Positions 54,572 to 64,000 of a stretch of DNA of 64,000 nucleotides are shown one piece after another. This DNA comes from Adhaeribacter radiodurans. Lineage in GTDB: Bacteria > Bacteroidota > Bacteroidia > Cytophagales > Hymenobacteraceae. How positions within the stretch are numbered: position 1 is the stretch's first letter; the number at the start of each line of letters is the position of its first letter. The stretch covers positions 2,046,001 to 2,110,000 of the forward strand of contig NZ_CP055153.1 in NCBI RefSeq assembly GCF_014075995.1, written 5' to 3'. The notes below the pieces were generated by a model. That model was not told where the DNA came from and did no database searches. It worked only from the letters and a program-made list of their open reading frames with translations. Both the position numbers and the translations under genes were made by a program.

Positions 54572-56348
54572 ATGAAATACTTTTCCTTGATGCTCCTGGT
54601 TCTACTTCTATTCGTCTATCCTGATCTCCGAGCGCAAACAACCGCAAAAGAAAATAATCAAGAACTGGACAAATTATTTGCCTCCTTTAGTGAAGAAGAA
54701 GTAAAGCTTTTTCCTATCTGGCCACCTTTCGAGGCGACAACCGCTATAATGATTTATTACCCGCTGAATTCACGGAGAGTTATCGAGTTAAGCTGAAAAC
54801 CTTTTATACTCATTATCTAACTGCCTTGATTCAATTCAAAAGAGCGGACCTGAATGAAAATGATCGGCTTAGCTATGATATATTTAAATGGCGCCTTAAC
54901 ATGAATGTAGAAGGGCTGATGCGAAAGGATAACCGCCTACCCTTTAACCAGTTTGTTTTTAGCCTTCCTTTACAGTTTGCGCAATTGGGCAGTGGAACAG
55001 GAATACAACCTTTTAAATCCGTTCAGGATTACCAGAACTGGATAAGCCGCGCTACCGCTTTTTCTGCCTGAGCCGACAGTGCCATAGTTTATTTTAGAAA
55101 AGGGATGGCCGAGGGCATTGTGCTGCCCAAAACATTAGTGACCAAGATAATTCCGCAATTGAAAGTTTTGTCACGACCGACGCCAATAAAAGTGTATTTT
55201 ATGGTCCTATTACTAATTTACCCAAGGATTTCAGTGCTGCCGAAAAGCAGTAACTAACCACTGCTTATGTAAAACTGATTAACGAGCAGCTCGTGCCGGC
55301 TTATAAAAAACTCCATGATTTTTTACAAAATGAGTATCTGCCGAAAGCAAGAACCACCAGTGGTTTAAGCACTTTACCCGGTGGCGCTGCCTGGTACAAT
55401 TACCAGGTACGCTTGATGACCACTACTACTAAATCGGCCGATGAAGTGTATAACACGGGTCTTTCGGAAGTAAAAAGAATCCGAGCCGAGATGGAGAAAG
55501 TCAAAAACGCGGTGGGCTTTAAAGGTGATTTGAAGGCCTTTTTTGAACACCTGCGCACTGACCCTAAATTCTTCCCCTATAAAACCCCGGAGGAAGTATT
55601 AACCGCTTACCGGGTTATTCAGCAGAAGATTGACCCTAACCTGTCCAAAATGTTTCGGCAAACGCCTAAAACTTCTTTTGAAATTCGGTAGACAGAAGCC
55701 TTCCGGGCAGCCTCCGCTGCGGCGCAGTATAATGCTGGTTTAGCTGATGGAAGCCGCCCAGGTATATTTTACGTTCCGATTGTAGATGCTACGAAAGAAA
55801 GTTATGCCCGGGAAAGCCTTTTTATTCATGAAGCTATTCCGGAGCATCATTACCAGGTAATGTTGCAGCGGGAAAATGAAAGCTTACCAGATTTTAGACG
55901 CTTTGGCGGTTTTGTTGCTTATAATGAAGGCTGGGGATTGTATAGTGAAAGTTTAGGGAATGAATTAGGCTTGTATACGGACCCTTATCAGCAGATAGGC
56001 GCTCTGGGAGATGAAATCCAACGGGCCATCCGGCTGGTAGTGGACCCGGGTCTGCATACCAAAAGCTGGACCAGAGAAAAGGCGATTAGCTATATGCTGG
56101 AAAATGCCCCCATATCGGAGCAATTCGCTACGGCGGAAATTGAAAGATACATGGCTCTGCCGGGCCAAGCCCTTGCATACAAGGTTGGGGAACTGAAACT
56201 GCAGGAACTAAGAAAGAAATATACCAAACAATTAGGGCAGGCTTTTAATCTGGCCGACTTTCATGAGCTAGTATTGAAAGATGGCAGTATGCCCCTGGAT
56301 ATACTGGAACAAAAAATGGATGTATGGGCAAAGCGGCAAAAGAAATAA
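54572..56348 (+). pseudogene. DUF885 family exported hydrolase, multiply broken
   Basis: Once a DUF885 protein of about 590 residues with a signal peptide (1-21, ending DLRAQ). Three frames carry consecutive parts. A frameshift at about 54725 is shown by FRGDNRYNDLLPAEF continuing in another frame. A TGA follows at 55069-55071, a further frameshift between 55080 and 55250, a TAA at 55251 and a TAG at 55689. Later conserved blocks are ESLFIHEAIPEHHYQ (the HE..H metal-type motif), NEGWGLYSESLG and LPGQALAYKVGELKLQELR. Family members are putative metallopeptidases. Five lesions mean no function. Confidence 0.9.
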
Positions 56349-56399
56349 GTTTTAATTCTTTTTTCTCTATCTAGTCCTAGCGTAGATTAACAGAAAACG

Positions 56400-58107
56400 T
56401 CTCGTAAAACGGTCGTGGCTGTTGCACAACTAACTTGATGAATCTAGCCGTTAAAGAAAGATAGGCCTAGATTGTTGGAGTATGCAAGGCAAGAAGGTTT
56501 TTGCGGATGAGAAGGAGCTTCTCTTTTCGCTTTCGGCTCATGTGCCGGAGCACAACTTTTACCGTCAGCTGAAACAGCAACTTGATCTGGATTTTCTCTA
56601 TGATCTTACCCAACCCTACTATGGTCGGTGTGGTCAGCAATCCATTGATCCGGTGGTTTTCTTTAAGCTGTGCCTGATTGGCTATCTGGAGAACATTGTC
56701 AGTGACAGGAAGCTGATTGAACATTGTTCCATGAGGCTGGACCTGCTCTATTTTCTAGGGTATCAGATAGATGAGCCTCTGCCCTGGCATTCTACTGTTA
56801 GTCGTACCCGGCAACTTTACCCCGAGACTCTTTTCGAGACGTTGTTTTATAAAATCTTTAGTATGTGTGTTGAGAAAGGCATGGTAGCCGGTCATACTCT
56901 GGGCGGTCGACTCAGCTCCTGTTCCGGCAAATGCTTCGATGGACAGCTTACTTTTGAAGCAGTCAGCTGAATCACTAAAGTTACATCTGAACTTGGTAAA
57001 CACTAATAATTGTCCAACTAGTACTGAGCAAGCCAAGAAGGGTTACGCTAAACAAACGCCAGTTATCTTCGCCCCGGACCATCAATTAAGAAAGCTGCAA
57101 AAACACCAAGATACCTTAAAAGAAGGCTCTGGTGCTTTAGGTGCCAAACACGAAAAGGCCCGTTTGGTCACCAATAAAACACAATACAGCCCCTCGGACC
57201 CGGATGCCCGAATATCCGTCAAACCAGGTAAAACCAGAAGACTCTGGCTGTCATTGCAGTATTGCCGTGGATACCGGTCAAGGTGTTATTACCCATATCC
57301 AGTCTGACTTTGCGGATGGGCGCGACAGCCAGTATTTACCTCAGTTGGTCATGCAACTGCATGACCGATTGAAAGTAAGCCCGTTATTTATGCATGAATT
57401 GTTAGCGGATTCGGCTTATGCCAACGGGGCTAACTATGCCTTTTTAGAACAACGGGGTATTACCGGCTGGATACCTGTATTCGGTATGTATAAACCAAAA
57501 GTAGCGGGTTTTCCCTACGACAAAGAAAATGGCCAGTATACCTGCTCTATGGGTAAATCCCTGCCCTTTAAAGGTTTTGACCACACCGCAGAGGGCCGAC
57601 TAATAAAAAACTATTGGGCCGCCCCTAAAGATTGTAGAGCCTGTGCTTTGAAAGCTACTTGTGCCCCCAATACCCGGTGTAGAAAGATCACCCGCACTGC
57701 TTACGACCCCGAGTATTTGAGAGCTTATGCTCGGCAGCAAAGCCTAAAAGGTAAGAGCATGAAGCGACTTCGGCAAAGCACGGTGGAGCCGGTATTTGGT
57801 AGTTTAATCCATTATTATGGCCTAAGAAGAATAGGCGTTCGAGGAAAAGCAGGAGCATCCAAGGTGATGCTATTGGCGGCTACTGCTTTCAATCTGAGGA
57901 AATATCTAAAGTTTAAGCCAGTAGCAATTATAAGTCAGGCTATTGCACTGCAAAAAGAACCCACAGATATCTTTAGTAACCATTTTATTGCTTTTACCAG
58001 GCTCCTTTTCAATTAGGAAAGCCCTCTCGTAGTAGCAATAAGTTCAGGTGGTGAAATCCGCAAAATTGAATAGTTAATTGTGCAACAGCCACGACCGTTT
58101 TACGAGA
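56400..58107 (+). mobile_element. IS1182-family insertion sequence
   Basis: 1708 bp bounded by perfect 30-bp inverted repeats (TCTCGTAAAACGGTCGTGGC... at 56400-56429 and its complement at 58078-58107). No clear target duplication is visible. The left end lies 51 bp after the DUF885 pseudogene. The transposase gene inside is frameshifted. Confidence 0.92.
56482..58016 (+). pseudogene. IS1182 transposase, two frameshifts
   Basis: N-terminal part LFSLSAHVPEHNFYRQLKQQLDLDFLYDL...FKLCLIGYLENIVSDRKLIEHC...PWHSTVSRTR. Near 56900 the frame should continue as AVDSAPVPANASMDS (containing the first catalytic Asp), but it is in another frame, implying one extra G. A second shift near 57235 separates SVKPGKTRRL from CSIAVDTGQGVITH. 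The third part holds LLADSAYANGANY, CRACALKATC with Cys residues, and STVEPVFGSLIHYYGLRRIGVRGK with the catalytic Glu. Not expected to be active. Confidence 0.88.
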
Positions 58108-58277
58108 TATTTTTTTATGCAATGAAACATAAGCTAACTTATTAGATCTAATTAGTGGAGGGGGTGCGGGGACCAGGAATAAGATAGGGGAGGAGAGATA
58201 ATGGGCATGTAGAAAAATGTAAAGCATATAGCCTTTACATTTCCGGATTTTAAAGGAAGTTACCCAACCAAAAAGAC

Positions 58278-59134
58278 TAAGAAGCTATTAAGAAATAAAA
58301 CAAATAGGAATAAAAAAGAGAGTTGGTTGTGTTTAGTTATCGACCAAGATGACCTAACCTATGCACTACGTAAGTGATTTAACCGACTCTCAATGGGATA
58401 TAGTAAAAGACCATTTTCCGTATAAAAGAAAACGGAAGTAGGATTTACGGGGCATCGTCAATGCCCTGTTTTATTTAGTAAAAACGGGTTGCCAGTGGCG
58501 CCTTTTACCAGTAGGCTTTGCACCCTGGCCCGTGGTATACTACTACTTTAAACGCTGGCGGGAGGATGGAAGGTGGGAGGAAATATTGGATTTAGTCCGT
58601 GAAAAGACCCGGAAACAAGCCGGAAAAATGATTCAGCCCACGGCTGCCTGCCTCAACTGCCAGTCCGTGAAGACGAGTTTAAAAGGCGGAGAAAGGGGGA
58701 TTGATGGCAACAAGAAGGTGAAAGGCCGCAAAAGACACCTGCTGACCGATACCAATGGGTTGATTATGGGAATTAAAGTACATCCGGCCAATGAACACGA
58801 AAGTAAATCCGCCATGGCCTTGCTGCAAACTGTTAAGTATAAGTATGATCAGCTAAAAACCATTTTTGCCGATAAGGCTTACCGCAGTCAGCTTTTGGAG
58901 CAAGTTAAACAAGAGTTTGGGTGGCAAATAAACATCATTACGAAACAGCCAGACAAAAAAGGCTTTCAACTCCTGCCCAAACGCTGGGTCATAGAACGAA
59001 CTTTTGCCTGGTTTGAACCTTATAGAAGATTAGCCAAAGACTTTGAACTTTTACCTGCTTCTGCGGAAGCTTGGATTCAAATATCGGCTATCAGGCTTAT
59101 GAGTAATAGAATTTAATTTCTTAACAGCTTCTTA
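58278..59134 (+). mobile_element. IS5-family insertion sequence (short type)
   Basis: 857 bp with imperfect terminal inverted repeats TAAGAAGCTATTAAGAAAT and, at the right, ATTTCTTAACAGCTTCTTA. The outer TAA/TTA may be part of the target site rather than the element. It contains one transposase gene with an internal stop. Confidence 0.75.
58361..59116 (+). pseudogene. IS5-family transposase with amber codon and Asp-to-Asn change
   Basis: The frame from ATG 58361 reads MHYVSDLTDSQWDIVKDHFPYKRKRK, then TAG at 58439-58441, then DLRGIVNALFYLVKTGCQWRLLP and the rest of an IS5-type enzyme to 59116. The first catalytic site reads NCQSVKTS where the family has D-(S/C)-QSVKT, so Asp has become Asn. 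Later motifs (FADKAYRS, KRWVIERTFAWFEPYRRLAKDFE) are intact. Two independent lesions make it inactive. Confidence 0.88.
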
Positions 59135-59217
59135 CTCCTTTTATATTTTTTCAATATTAGTCTTCCCACTTATTTATGTCAACTGGGTAAACTTATTTCC
59201 GAACAAGAAAGTTAAAA

Positions 59218-59985
59218 TTACTTTCCCATCCATCGCTTAAAAGAGGTGGCACTCTCCCTACTCACGAGCACTTCTTTATCCAGGGAAGGGGATAACTCCA
59301 GTTTTAATTTACCGTGAAAGTAGCTGTGAATATGAGCTATAGCTTTAATATGAACAATAAATGATTTGTTAATTCGGTTAAAGTCTTCCTGCGAAAGCAT
59401 TTTTTCCAGTTCATCTAGTGAATAATCTACTACATATCTGATTTTATTCCAGGTTTTAAAAAAAGTAAGACGTTCTTCCACATAAAAATAGGCTATTTCT
59501 GCTACTTCTACCGATACATACCGCTGACCTTGTTTTACCAGAAAGCGGCTGCGATACTCTTTCGGCTGTTGCTGCTTCAGCCCAATCACCAATTTTTCAA
59601 TATCCAAGGATGGCCCTTGCCCATATAGTTGTTTGAGTTGCCGGAATTTTTGAATGCTGTGGCGGAGTTCCTCTTTTTTAATTGGTTTCAACAGATAATC
59701 AATACTATTTACTTTGAATGCTTGGAGGGCGTATTCATCGTAAGAAGTAGTGAAAATAACCGGACTAGTGACAATCACTTTCCGGAATATTTCAAAGCTT
59801 TGCCCATCCGCCAGTTCTATATCCATAAAAATCAGATCGGGTGGGGCATGCTGCTCTAACCACGTTACCGAAGACTGGATGCTTTCGGTTATCCCTATAA
59901 TTTGAATGAAAGGATCTATTTCTTTTAACTGAATTTCCAGCCGTTCGACTCCTAAGGGTTCATCCTCAATAATTAATACTTGCAT
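59218..59985 (-). CDS. LytTR-family response regulator
   Basis: 255 residues. The N-terminal receiver domain has acidic residues D8/E9, phosphoacceptor Asp55 (FMDIEL), Thr/Ser in FTTSYDEYALQAFK and the conserved Lys in YLLKPIKKEEL. The C-terminal LytTR DNA-binding domain (about 145-255: RFLVKQGQRYVSVEVAEIAYFYVEERLTFF...EDFNRINKSFIVHIKAIAHIHSY) binds promoters. It overlaps the sensor kinase gene by 20 bp, so it works with it as a two-component system. Target genes unknown; the adjacent beta-lactamase-like operon is a candidate. Confidence 0.93.
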   Translation of the reverse strand: MQVLIIEDEPLGVERLEIQLKEIDPFIQIIGITESIQSSVTWLEQHAPPDLIFMDIELADGQSFEIFRKVIVTSPVIFTTSYDEYALQAFKVNSIDYLLKPIKKEELRHSIQKFRQLKQLYGQGPSLDIEKLVIGLKQQQPKEYRSRFLVKQGQRYVSVEVAEIAYFYVEERLTFFKTWNKIRYVVDYSLDELEKMLSQEDFNRINKSFIVHIKAIAHIHSYFHGKLKLELSPSLDKEVLVSRESATSFKRWMGK

Positions 59986-61003
59986 ATTCTTCGGCTTTAA
60001 TTAAAGGTACTATAACCATAAATTCAGCTTCTGTTTCTTTTACTTCTACATCCGGCTGTCGGAGCAATTTGTATTTAGCTATTATATTACTCAATCCAAC
60101 CTTTCCCGATGATACTTCCCTTGTTTTCTTCTGTAGATTATTGACCATATGCAAGCGATCGCTTTCGGTCGTAAACATGCTTAGATACAAGGGCTGGCTC
60201 TTAGAAATGATATTGTGTTTAACGGCATTTTCTACCAACATCTGTAAAGTGAGAGGTGGCAATAAATAGCTCTGATACTTTGCTGCAATGGTCAAGGACA
60301 CCTTGAGATTACCGCCAAAACGGGTAGTAAGTAAATGCAGGTAAGACTGAATAAAATCTAATTCTTCTTTTAAAGTAATTAGTTGCTGCTCGTTGCTTTG
60401 CAACAGGAAACGATACACATTAGACATTTCTTCTACGAACCGTTCCGCTTTAACAGGATCTTTTAGTATTAAAGAGCTTAATGAATTCAGGCTATTAAAA
60501 AGAAAATGAGGATTTACCTGGCCTTTTAATGATTCAAACTGGCTTTGCAGGTTAGCTCGTCTTAACTCTTCTTTTTCCAGTTCCGATTTACTGAAATTAG
60601 TGTAGTAATAAACCGATTCAAATAAACCAATAGTTGTTAAAGTAAAGACGAAAGCCTGCAACACAATTGTAATTATGCGGAAGGGATTAGCAAGAAAAGG
60701 CTGCGCTTCTATAACACCATCCAGCAGGTAATCGGTTATAAGTTGTATGAATATGGCTAAAAGTAGTAAATAGATAACTGTAAATTTTACTCTTTTCTTT
60801 ACTAATGGTAATTCGGGAAATTTTTTTCTACCATACCGGATGATCAGATGGGCTGCCTCCCACTGCATACTGATAGAAGCTAAGGTGATGAAAAAACGCA
60901 GAATTATGGTAAAGGTGTTGCCATTTTCAAACATCCAACCAGAAGCAGTTGTCATCAGGAAGAATATAAGAATAGCCAGTATTTTAATTTGCCGTTCGCT
61001 CAT
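59966..61003 (-). CDS. LytS-type sensor histidine kinase (His_kinase family)
   Basis: 345 residues. Four transmembrane helices (about 7-25, 31-45, 72-92, 108-132) are followed by a coiled coil and the His_kinase domain with the phosphorylated His166 in GQVNPHFLFNSLNSLSSLI, then a reduced HATPase_c (LPPLTLQMLVENAVKHN with the N-box, ending KVGLSNIIAKYKLL). It has no periplasmic sensor domain, so the signal is probably sensed in or at the membrane. Coupled with the downstream LytTR regulator by a 20-bp overlap. Confidence 0.92.
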   Translation of the reverse strand: MSERQIKILAILIFFLMTTASGWMFENGNTFTIILRFFITLASISMQWEAAHLIIRYGRKKFPELPLVKKRVKFTVIYLLLLAIFIQLITDYLLDGVIEAQPFLANPFRIITIVLQAFVFTLTTIGLFESVYYYTNFSKSELEKEELRRANLQSQFESLKGQVNPHFLFNSLNSLSSLILKDPVKAERFVEEMSNVYRFLLQSNEQQLITLKEELDFIQSYLHLLTTRFGGNLKVSLTIAAKYQSYLLPPLTLQMLVENAVKHNIISKSQPLYLSMFTTESDRLHMVNNLQKKTREVSSGKVGLSNIIAKYKLLRQPDVEVKETEAEFMVIVPLIKAEEYASINY

Positions 61004-61078
61004 TCATTTTTATTTTAATAAATATCTTTTATTACCTCAGATACTCTTATGAGCTTACTGATGGTTGCAAATAGATGC

Positions 61079-62257
61079 TTAGAAACCCGCCAAAAAGTTC
61101 CCTACTTCGTTTCGGAAATTGCTAATATTTTGCTGCATTGGCCCGCCAAATTCTGTTGAAGAATTGGAGGCAATAAACATATAAGTTTGGCTAGTAGGAA
61201 AATACAATAAAAATGCATTGGCTCCAATCCCATCTCCATCATGCCCAAAATTAGGTTTGCCTCTATAGCCAAAATAGGTGAGTCCTAAACCGTAGTCAGG
61301 CTCCACTGAAGCTTTCCCCTGTACCCATTGTTTCATTTCGAGTAAGGAAGCTTCGCTGACCAGTTTTCCATTTAATAGCCCTTCTAAAAAACGAATATAA
61401 TCTTCGGGAGAAGCAATTATCCCGGTGGCGCCAAACTCTTCGCTTTGCATCCAGGCAGACTGGGCTTTCGAATTATTTTCGATCTTACCATTATCAAACC
61501 GGGGCCAGTAAGTGTTAGGCAAATTACTATAAAAAGGATATCCCGCGGCTTGTTTGTAAAACATCGTAGAGAGGTTTAGTTTATTAAAGATATGCTGCTG
61601 AAACCATTCGCTGTGCGGCCGACCGGTGACAGTATCAATAATAATTGAAAGCAAATAGTAGTTGGTGTTAGAATATTGGAAGTCGGTACCGGGGGTAAAA
61701 AGATTGGTTGTTTTCCGTTTAATCAAATCATAATATTCACCTCTGGTCCATACCTTTAAGGGGTCATCCATCCAGCGCATGGTAAATTCGTTGGTACGGA
61801 CGTAATCATTGTACCCCGAGGTTTGATTAAGCAGCATTCTAACCGTTACCTGATTGGTTTTAGGTACCAGGCTGTGCAGATTGGCCGGTAAATAATCCTT
61901 AATGGGACGATCCAAATCAATTTTTCCACTTTCCTTTAACTGCATAATAGCCACCGCCGTAACGGATTTGGTTATACTAAAGCCATATTGCAGCATGGTG
62001 GGAGTCATTTTAATTTTGTCTTCTAATTTGGCATATCCAGCTGCTCCCAACCATAAACCATTGGCATCTTTAATGGCAATTATAGCCCCAGGAATTCCCT
62101 TAGAGGTATATCTTTTTAGCATTTTTTGCAGAGAATCGGCTTTGGGGTGCGGACCAGGAGTATAGGTAGTACCTTCATTGGTTACCATTTCCATGTCATC
62201 TTTTTGGCAAGCGCATAAGCTTGCCACGGATACTAAAATAAGGAGTAAACGTTTCAT
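61079..62257 (-). CDS. Serine hydrolase, class C beta-lactamase family, lipoprotein
   Basis: 392 residues. A lipoprotein signal ends at Cys17 (SLCAC). The catalytic domain has S94-I-T-K97 (YGFSITKSVTAVA), Y195-S-N197 (FQYSNTNYYLL) and a late HDGDG in the KTG/HxG position. These define the beta-lactamase/transpeptidase-like fold; members are mostly esterases, peptidases or D-alanyl peptide hydrolases rather than drug-resistance enzymes. The stop of the upstream outer-membrane protein gene abuts its ATG (zero spacing), so both are translated from one mRNA. Confidence 0.9.
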   Translation of the reverse strand: MKRLLLILVSVASLCACQKDDMEMVTNEGTTYTPGPHPKADSLQKMLKRYTSKGIPGAIIAIKDANGLWLGAAGYAKLEDKIKMTPTMLQYGFSITKSVTAVAIMQLKESGKIDLDRPIKDYLPANLHSLVPKTNQVTVRMLLNQTSGYNDYVRTNEFTMRWMDDPLKVWTRGEYYDLIKRKTTNLFTPGTDFQYSNTNYYLLSIIIDTVTGRPHSEWFQQHIFNKLNLSTMFYKQAAGYPFYSNLPNTYWPRFDNGKIENNSKAQSAWMQSEEFGATGIIASPEDYIRFLEGLLNGKLVSEASLLEMKQWVQGKASVEPDYGLGLTYFGYRGKPNFGHDGDGIGANAFLLYFPTSQTYMFIASNSSTEFGGPMQQNISNFRNEVGNFLAGF

Positions 62258-62839
62258 TTATTTAAATTTTAATTGTGAACCAACCGAGATGAAAGATTGC
62301 GGTAATACCAAGGTTTTAGGGGTATAATTAAAAAGGGCGTTGGCCTGATATGCAATAGTAGGGGACCAAACGAACTGGTTATTTTCAAATGCTTTTAACT
62401 GGACTTGTAAACCTACCGGAATAAACAATAATCCCTTATTGTTGGCAGAAGGCGTCCACTCCCCGCTGGGTTGCTGCTGCCAGCCTCCTTGGTTGGAGCC
62501 AGTGATCATATACCCAAATCCCGCATAAAAACCAGTTCTAATGTTTTTACTATGAATAGGATTAAAGTGAGTAACAGTGGAGGCATGCCAGGAACTACCA
62601 TGATATTTATTAAAGAAATTCCCGATTTTGACCGTTTGCTGAAGAGAGCCGGGCTTGTTCCAGTTATAAGTCAACCCAAATGAAAGGCCTCTGTTCTGCC
62701 CATAAGTTTTAGGTTTAGCCAAGGGTACGGAAAATCCCTGCCAGTCTAGATGGAGGCTGTAGGCTACTCTGGACGATGGCTGAGCTTGGGCTAGAGTGTT
62801 AAATAATAGAATTGCTAAAAAGAGTAATAGCTTTTTCAT
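62258..62839 (-). CDS. Outer-membrane beta-barrel-like protein, unknown
   Basis: 193 residues. A signal peptide (1-19, ending TLAQAQ) is followed by alternating amphipathic strands (LSFGLTYNWN, IRTGFYAGFGYMITG, LLFIPVGLQVQLKA) and a C-terminus in aromatic and hydrophobic residues (SFISVGSQLKFK), as in small outer-membrane barrels of Bacteroidota. Family not identified. It is the first gene of a two-gene operon with the beta-lactamase-like lipoprotein. Confidence 0.75.
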   Translation of the reverse strand: MKKLLLFLAILLFNTLAQAQPSSRVAYSLHLDWQGFSVPLAKPKTYGQNRGLSFGLTYNWNKPGSLQQTVKIGNFFNKYHGSSWHASTVTHFNPIHSKNIRTGFYAGFGYMITGSNQGGWQQQPSGEWTPSANNKGLLFIPVGLQVQLKAFENNQFVWSPTIAYQANALFNYTPKTLVLPQSFISVGSQLKFK

Positions 62840-63191
62840 GTTTCATGCGCTGTTTTAAAGTTTAAAATGCTAGGAATGCACAAAACAAAGCAGGAAACAA
62901 GATGTAGGAAACAGAAGCCAGTATCAAGCAGTAAATTTCAGGTGTAAAGCAGTAAAATTTAGACAGTGTTCGCCCATTTAGCCCGGGTATAAACAGCTTA
63001 ATTTTGTCTCGTGAAACGACGGAATTTTGGGATGAGGAAAGGCCTGGTAGTTATGGGTCTTTTTTACCAGATCTGGATCTCAAAAGTTCACCTCATCTAT
63101 CAAGTTAAATTTATAATTTTCGAGATGAGTTTGAGGTTACTGTTTTCTAGGCTACTATCAATATATTTGGTGCTAAAACAACTCTAGTCTT
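62840..63191. other. Intergenic stretch with no recognised feature
   Basis: 352 bp. Presumed promoter region of the outer-membrane protein/beta-lactamase-like operon. It contains AGAAACAGAAGCC-type low-complexity sequence but no clear ORF or repeat. Confidence 0.4.
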
Positions 63192-63430
63192 ATGGCCAAA
63201 GAAGCAAATATTACCGAAATCGTTCAGACACTCCAGGAAGCGCAACAAAACAAAGAGCTCTTCGAAGCTTTACAACCAGCTAGGAGCGTTATGTAGCGAG
63301 CCAAAAAGAGGGTTTAGCGGAACTAGAGAATTTGGTGACTTAAGGTCAGACGGGAGAATTAAAGCTTAAGAAAAGAGGCGGGTACCGCGGGCGCAAAAAG
63401 AAAGAAGAAAGCGAATCTGATAACGAGTAA
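63192..63430 (+). pseudogene. Remnant of a small basic-tailed protein gene
   Basis: It starts MAKEANITEIVQTLQEAQQNKELFEAL and breaks after QPARSVM. Another frame continues ERYVASQKEGLAELENLVT, then a stop, then GQTGELKLKKRGGYRGRKKKEESESDNE. One frameshift and one nonsense change would restore a protein of about 80 residues with a helical body and an RGGYRGRKKK tail like an AT-hook. Origin unknown; possibly an accessory gene of a lost element. Confidence 0.5.
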
Positions 63431-63523
63431 GACCTAATTAATTACTAGAAAATACACCTTCTATCAGGATATTTTCTCATAACTATGCTTAGGCAAATGA
63501 GAGCCGACGGTTTCATTTTAGAA

Positions 63524-63687
63524 TTAACTTTGGCGGGCTTTCTTTCGCTCTTTTTCATACTCCTGTTTGGCTTTTTGTATTTGCTGCCACTTTTCCTCTT
63601 CCGTCAAGTTTTTGGCCTGTATGAGATAGACGGCTTTCTCGTGCTTTTTCCGCAACGCTTCTAAATAATCGTTCTGACTGGAAGAAT
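63524..63687 (-). CDS. Possible small charged helical protein lacking a normal start
   Basis: An open frame ending at 63524 reads HSSSQNDYLEALRKKHEKAVYLIQAKNLTEEEKWQQIQKAKQEYEKERKKARQS, which looks coding. No ATG, GTG or TTG lies at a suitable place before it; the frame closes at a stop just upstream. It may be a truncated gene or use a CTG codon. Function unknown. Confidence 0.35.
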
Positions 63688-63693
63688 GCAGTT

Positions 63694-63933
63694 TTAGATC
63701 TTTCGTGTTTTAAGCTTGTGATTAAATGGACTTATTCTTTGGGGCCATAATCGCTTGCTCAAGAAGTATATCAATCCGGCCATCCCCCAGGAGAGAATAT
63801 CTACTAAAAGCTTATAGGTGAGTAAACCATCTTGGAAAGGGTTGTAGTGGAATCCTGCCAAGTGATGAACTACTTTCACGATTATATAAGTGACAACAAG
63901 ATGAGCAAAGCCAAATTGACTATTATTTTTCAT
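63694..63933 (-). CDS. Small two-TM membrane protein, unknown
   Basis: 79 residues. Two hydrophobic segments (FAHLVVTYIIVKVVHHLAGF at about 9-28 and LLVDILSWGMAGLIYFLSKRL at about 42-62) with a short loop and a basic C-terminus. Good ATG start. I do not recognise a function. Confidence 0.6.
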   Translation of the reverse strand: MKNNSQFGFAHLVVTYIIVKVVHHLAGFHYNPFQDGLLTYKLLVDILSWGMAGLIYFLSKRLWPQRISPFNHKLKTRKI

Positions 63934-64000
63934 ACTAATTGTTGTTAGAGAAAGTAGTTAAAGATGCTGATTTTAGGTGACTTATCTTTGCTGATTCAAT

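Overview
The window looks like chromosomal DNA of a member of the Bacteroidota, most likely Cytophagales/Hymenobacteraceae (Adhaeribacter-like). Signs of this are SusC/SusD pairs, a T9SS-type C-terminal sorting domain, Bat-type VWA/TPR genes, TTTG...TAnnTTTG promoters, AT-rich spacers and few Shine-Dalgarno sequences. The genus is inferred; the phylum is well supported.

Region 1 (1-37.5 kb) is mostly ordinary chromosome. It holds the end of eutB and eutC (ethanolamine ammonia-lyase), a secreted subtilase-like protease whose catalytic His position is Glu, a Tat-exported flavin amine oxidase, a SusC/SusD nutrient-uptake pair behind a perfect LacI-type operator palindrome, a large FG-GAP/UnbV lipoprotein with a DUF5009 membrane protein, and an amidohydrolase. 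Acetate use is covered by acs, actP and a DUF485 gene. Between these lie small accessory enzymes (two VOC, two DHFR-like, one GNAT) and a decayed gene. Then follow a DUF4349 lipoprotein, a long YwqK/MORN-repeat protein, a thiolase, BatB/BatC-like genes, tRNA-Ser, tRNA-Pro and an M3 peptidase. A ~185-bp dispersed repeat and a CCCCTCCT hairpin recur in three intergenic regions.

Region 2 (about 37.6-52.46 kb) is the most notable part: a ~14.8-kb integrative element inserted in a tRNA-Arg(TCT) gene. The intact tRNA with its terminator is at the left. A duplicated 3' half of the tRNA (attR-like) followed by a second terminator is at the right, next to a tyrosine integrase. Phased 12-bp GTTTAAAC repeats lie just inside both ends, probably integrase arm sites. 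The element codes for an excisionase-like HTH protein, an SF3/D5 (P4-type) helicase, a zinc-finger/Toprim primase-like DUF6371 protein, a small-terminase-like DUF5681 protein, an ADP-ribosyltransferase-like protein, a cyclase-like protein with a damaged 5' end, a Schlafen-type AlbA_2 protein, a tandem-repeat protein coupled to a TPR/bPH membrane protein, and several unknowns. I see no relaxase, coupling protein, capsid or tail gene. It therefore looks more like a P4/PICI-style satellite with accessory cargo than a conjugative element; this is inference.

Region 3 (52.5-59.1 kb) is a graveyard of insertion sequences and pseudogenes: a decayed IS5-like transposase, an IS982 copy with a perfect 7-bp target duplication but a frameshift, a DUF885 gene broken by five lesions, an IS1182 copy with perfect 30-bp ends and two frameshifts, and an IS5-family copy with an amber codon and a catalytic Asp-to-Asn change.

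Region 4 (59.2-64 kb) returns to intact genes: a LytTR/LytS-type two-component pair, a serine beta-lactamase-like lipoprotein coupled to an outer-membrane protein, and small genes or remnants at the end.
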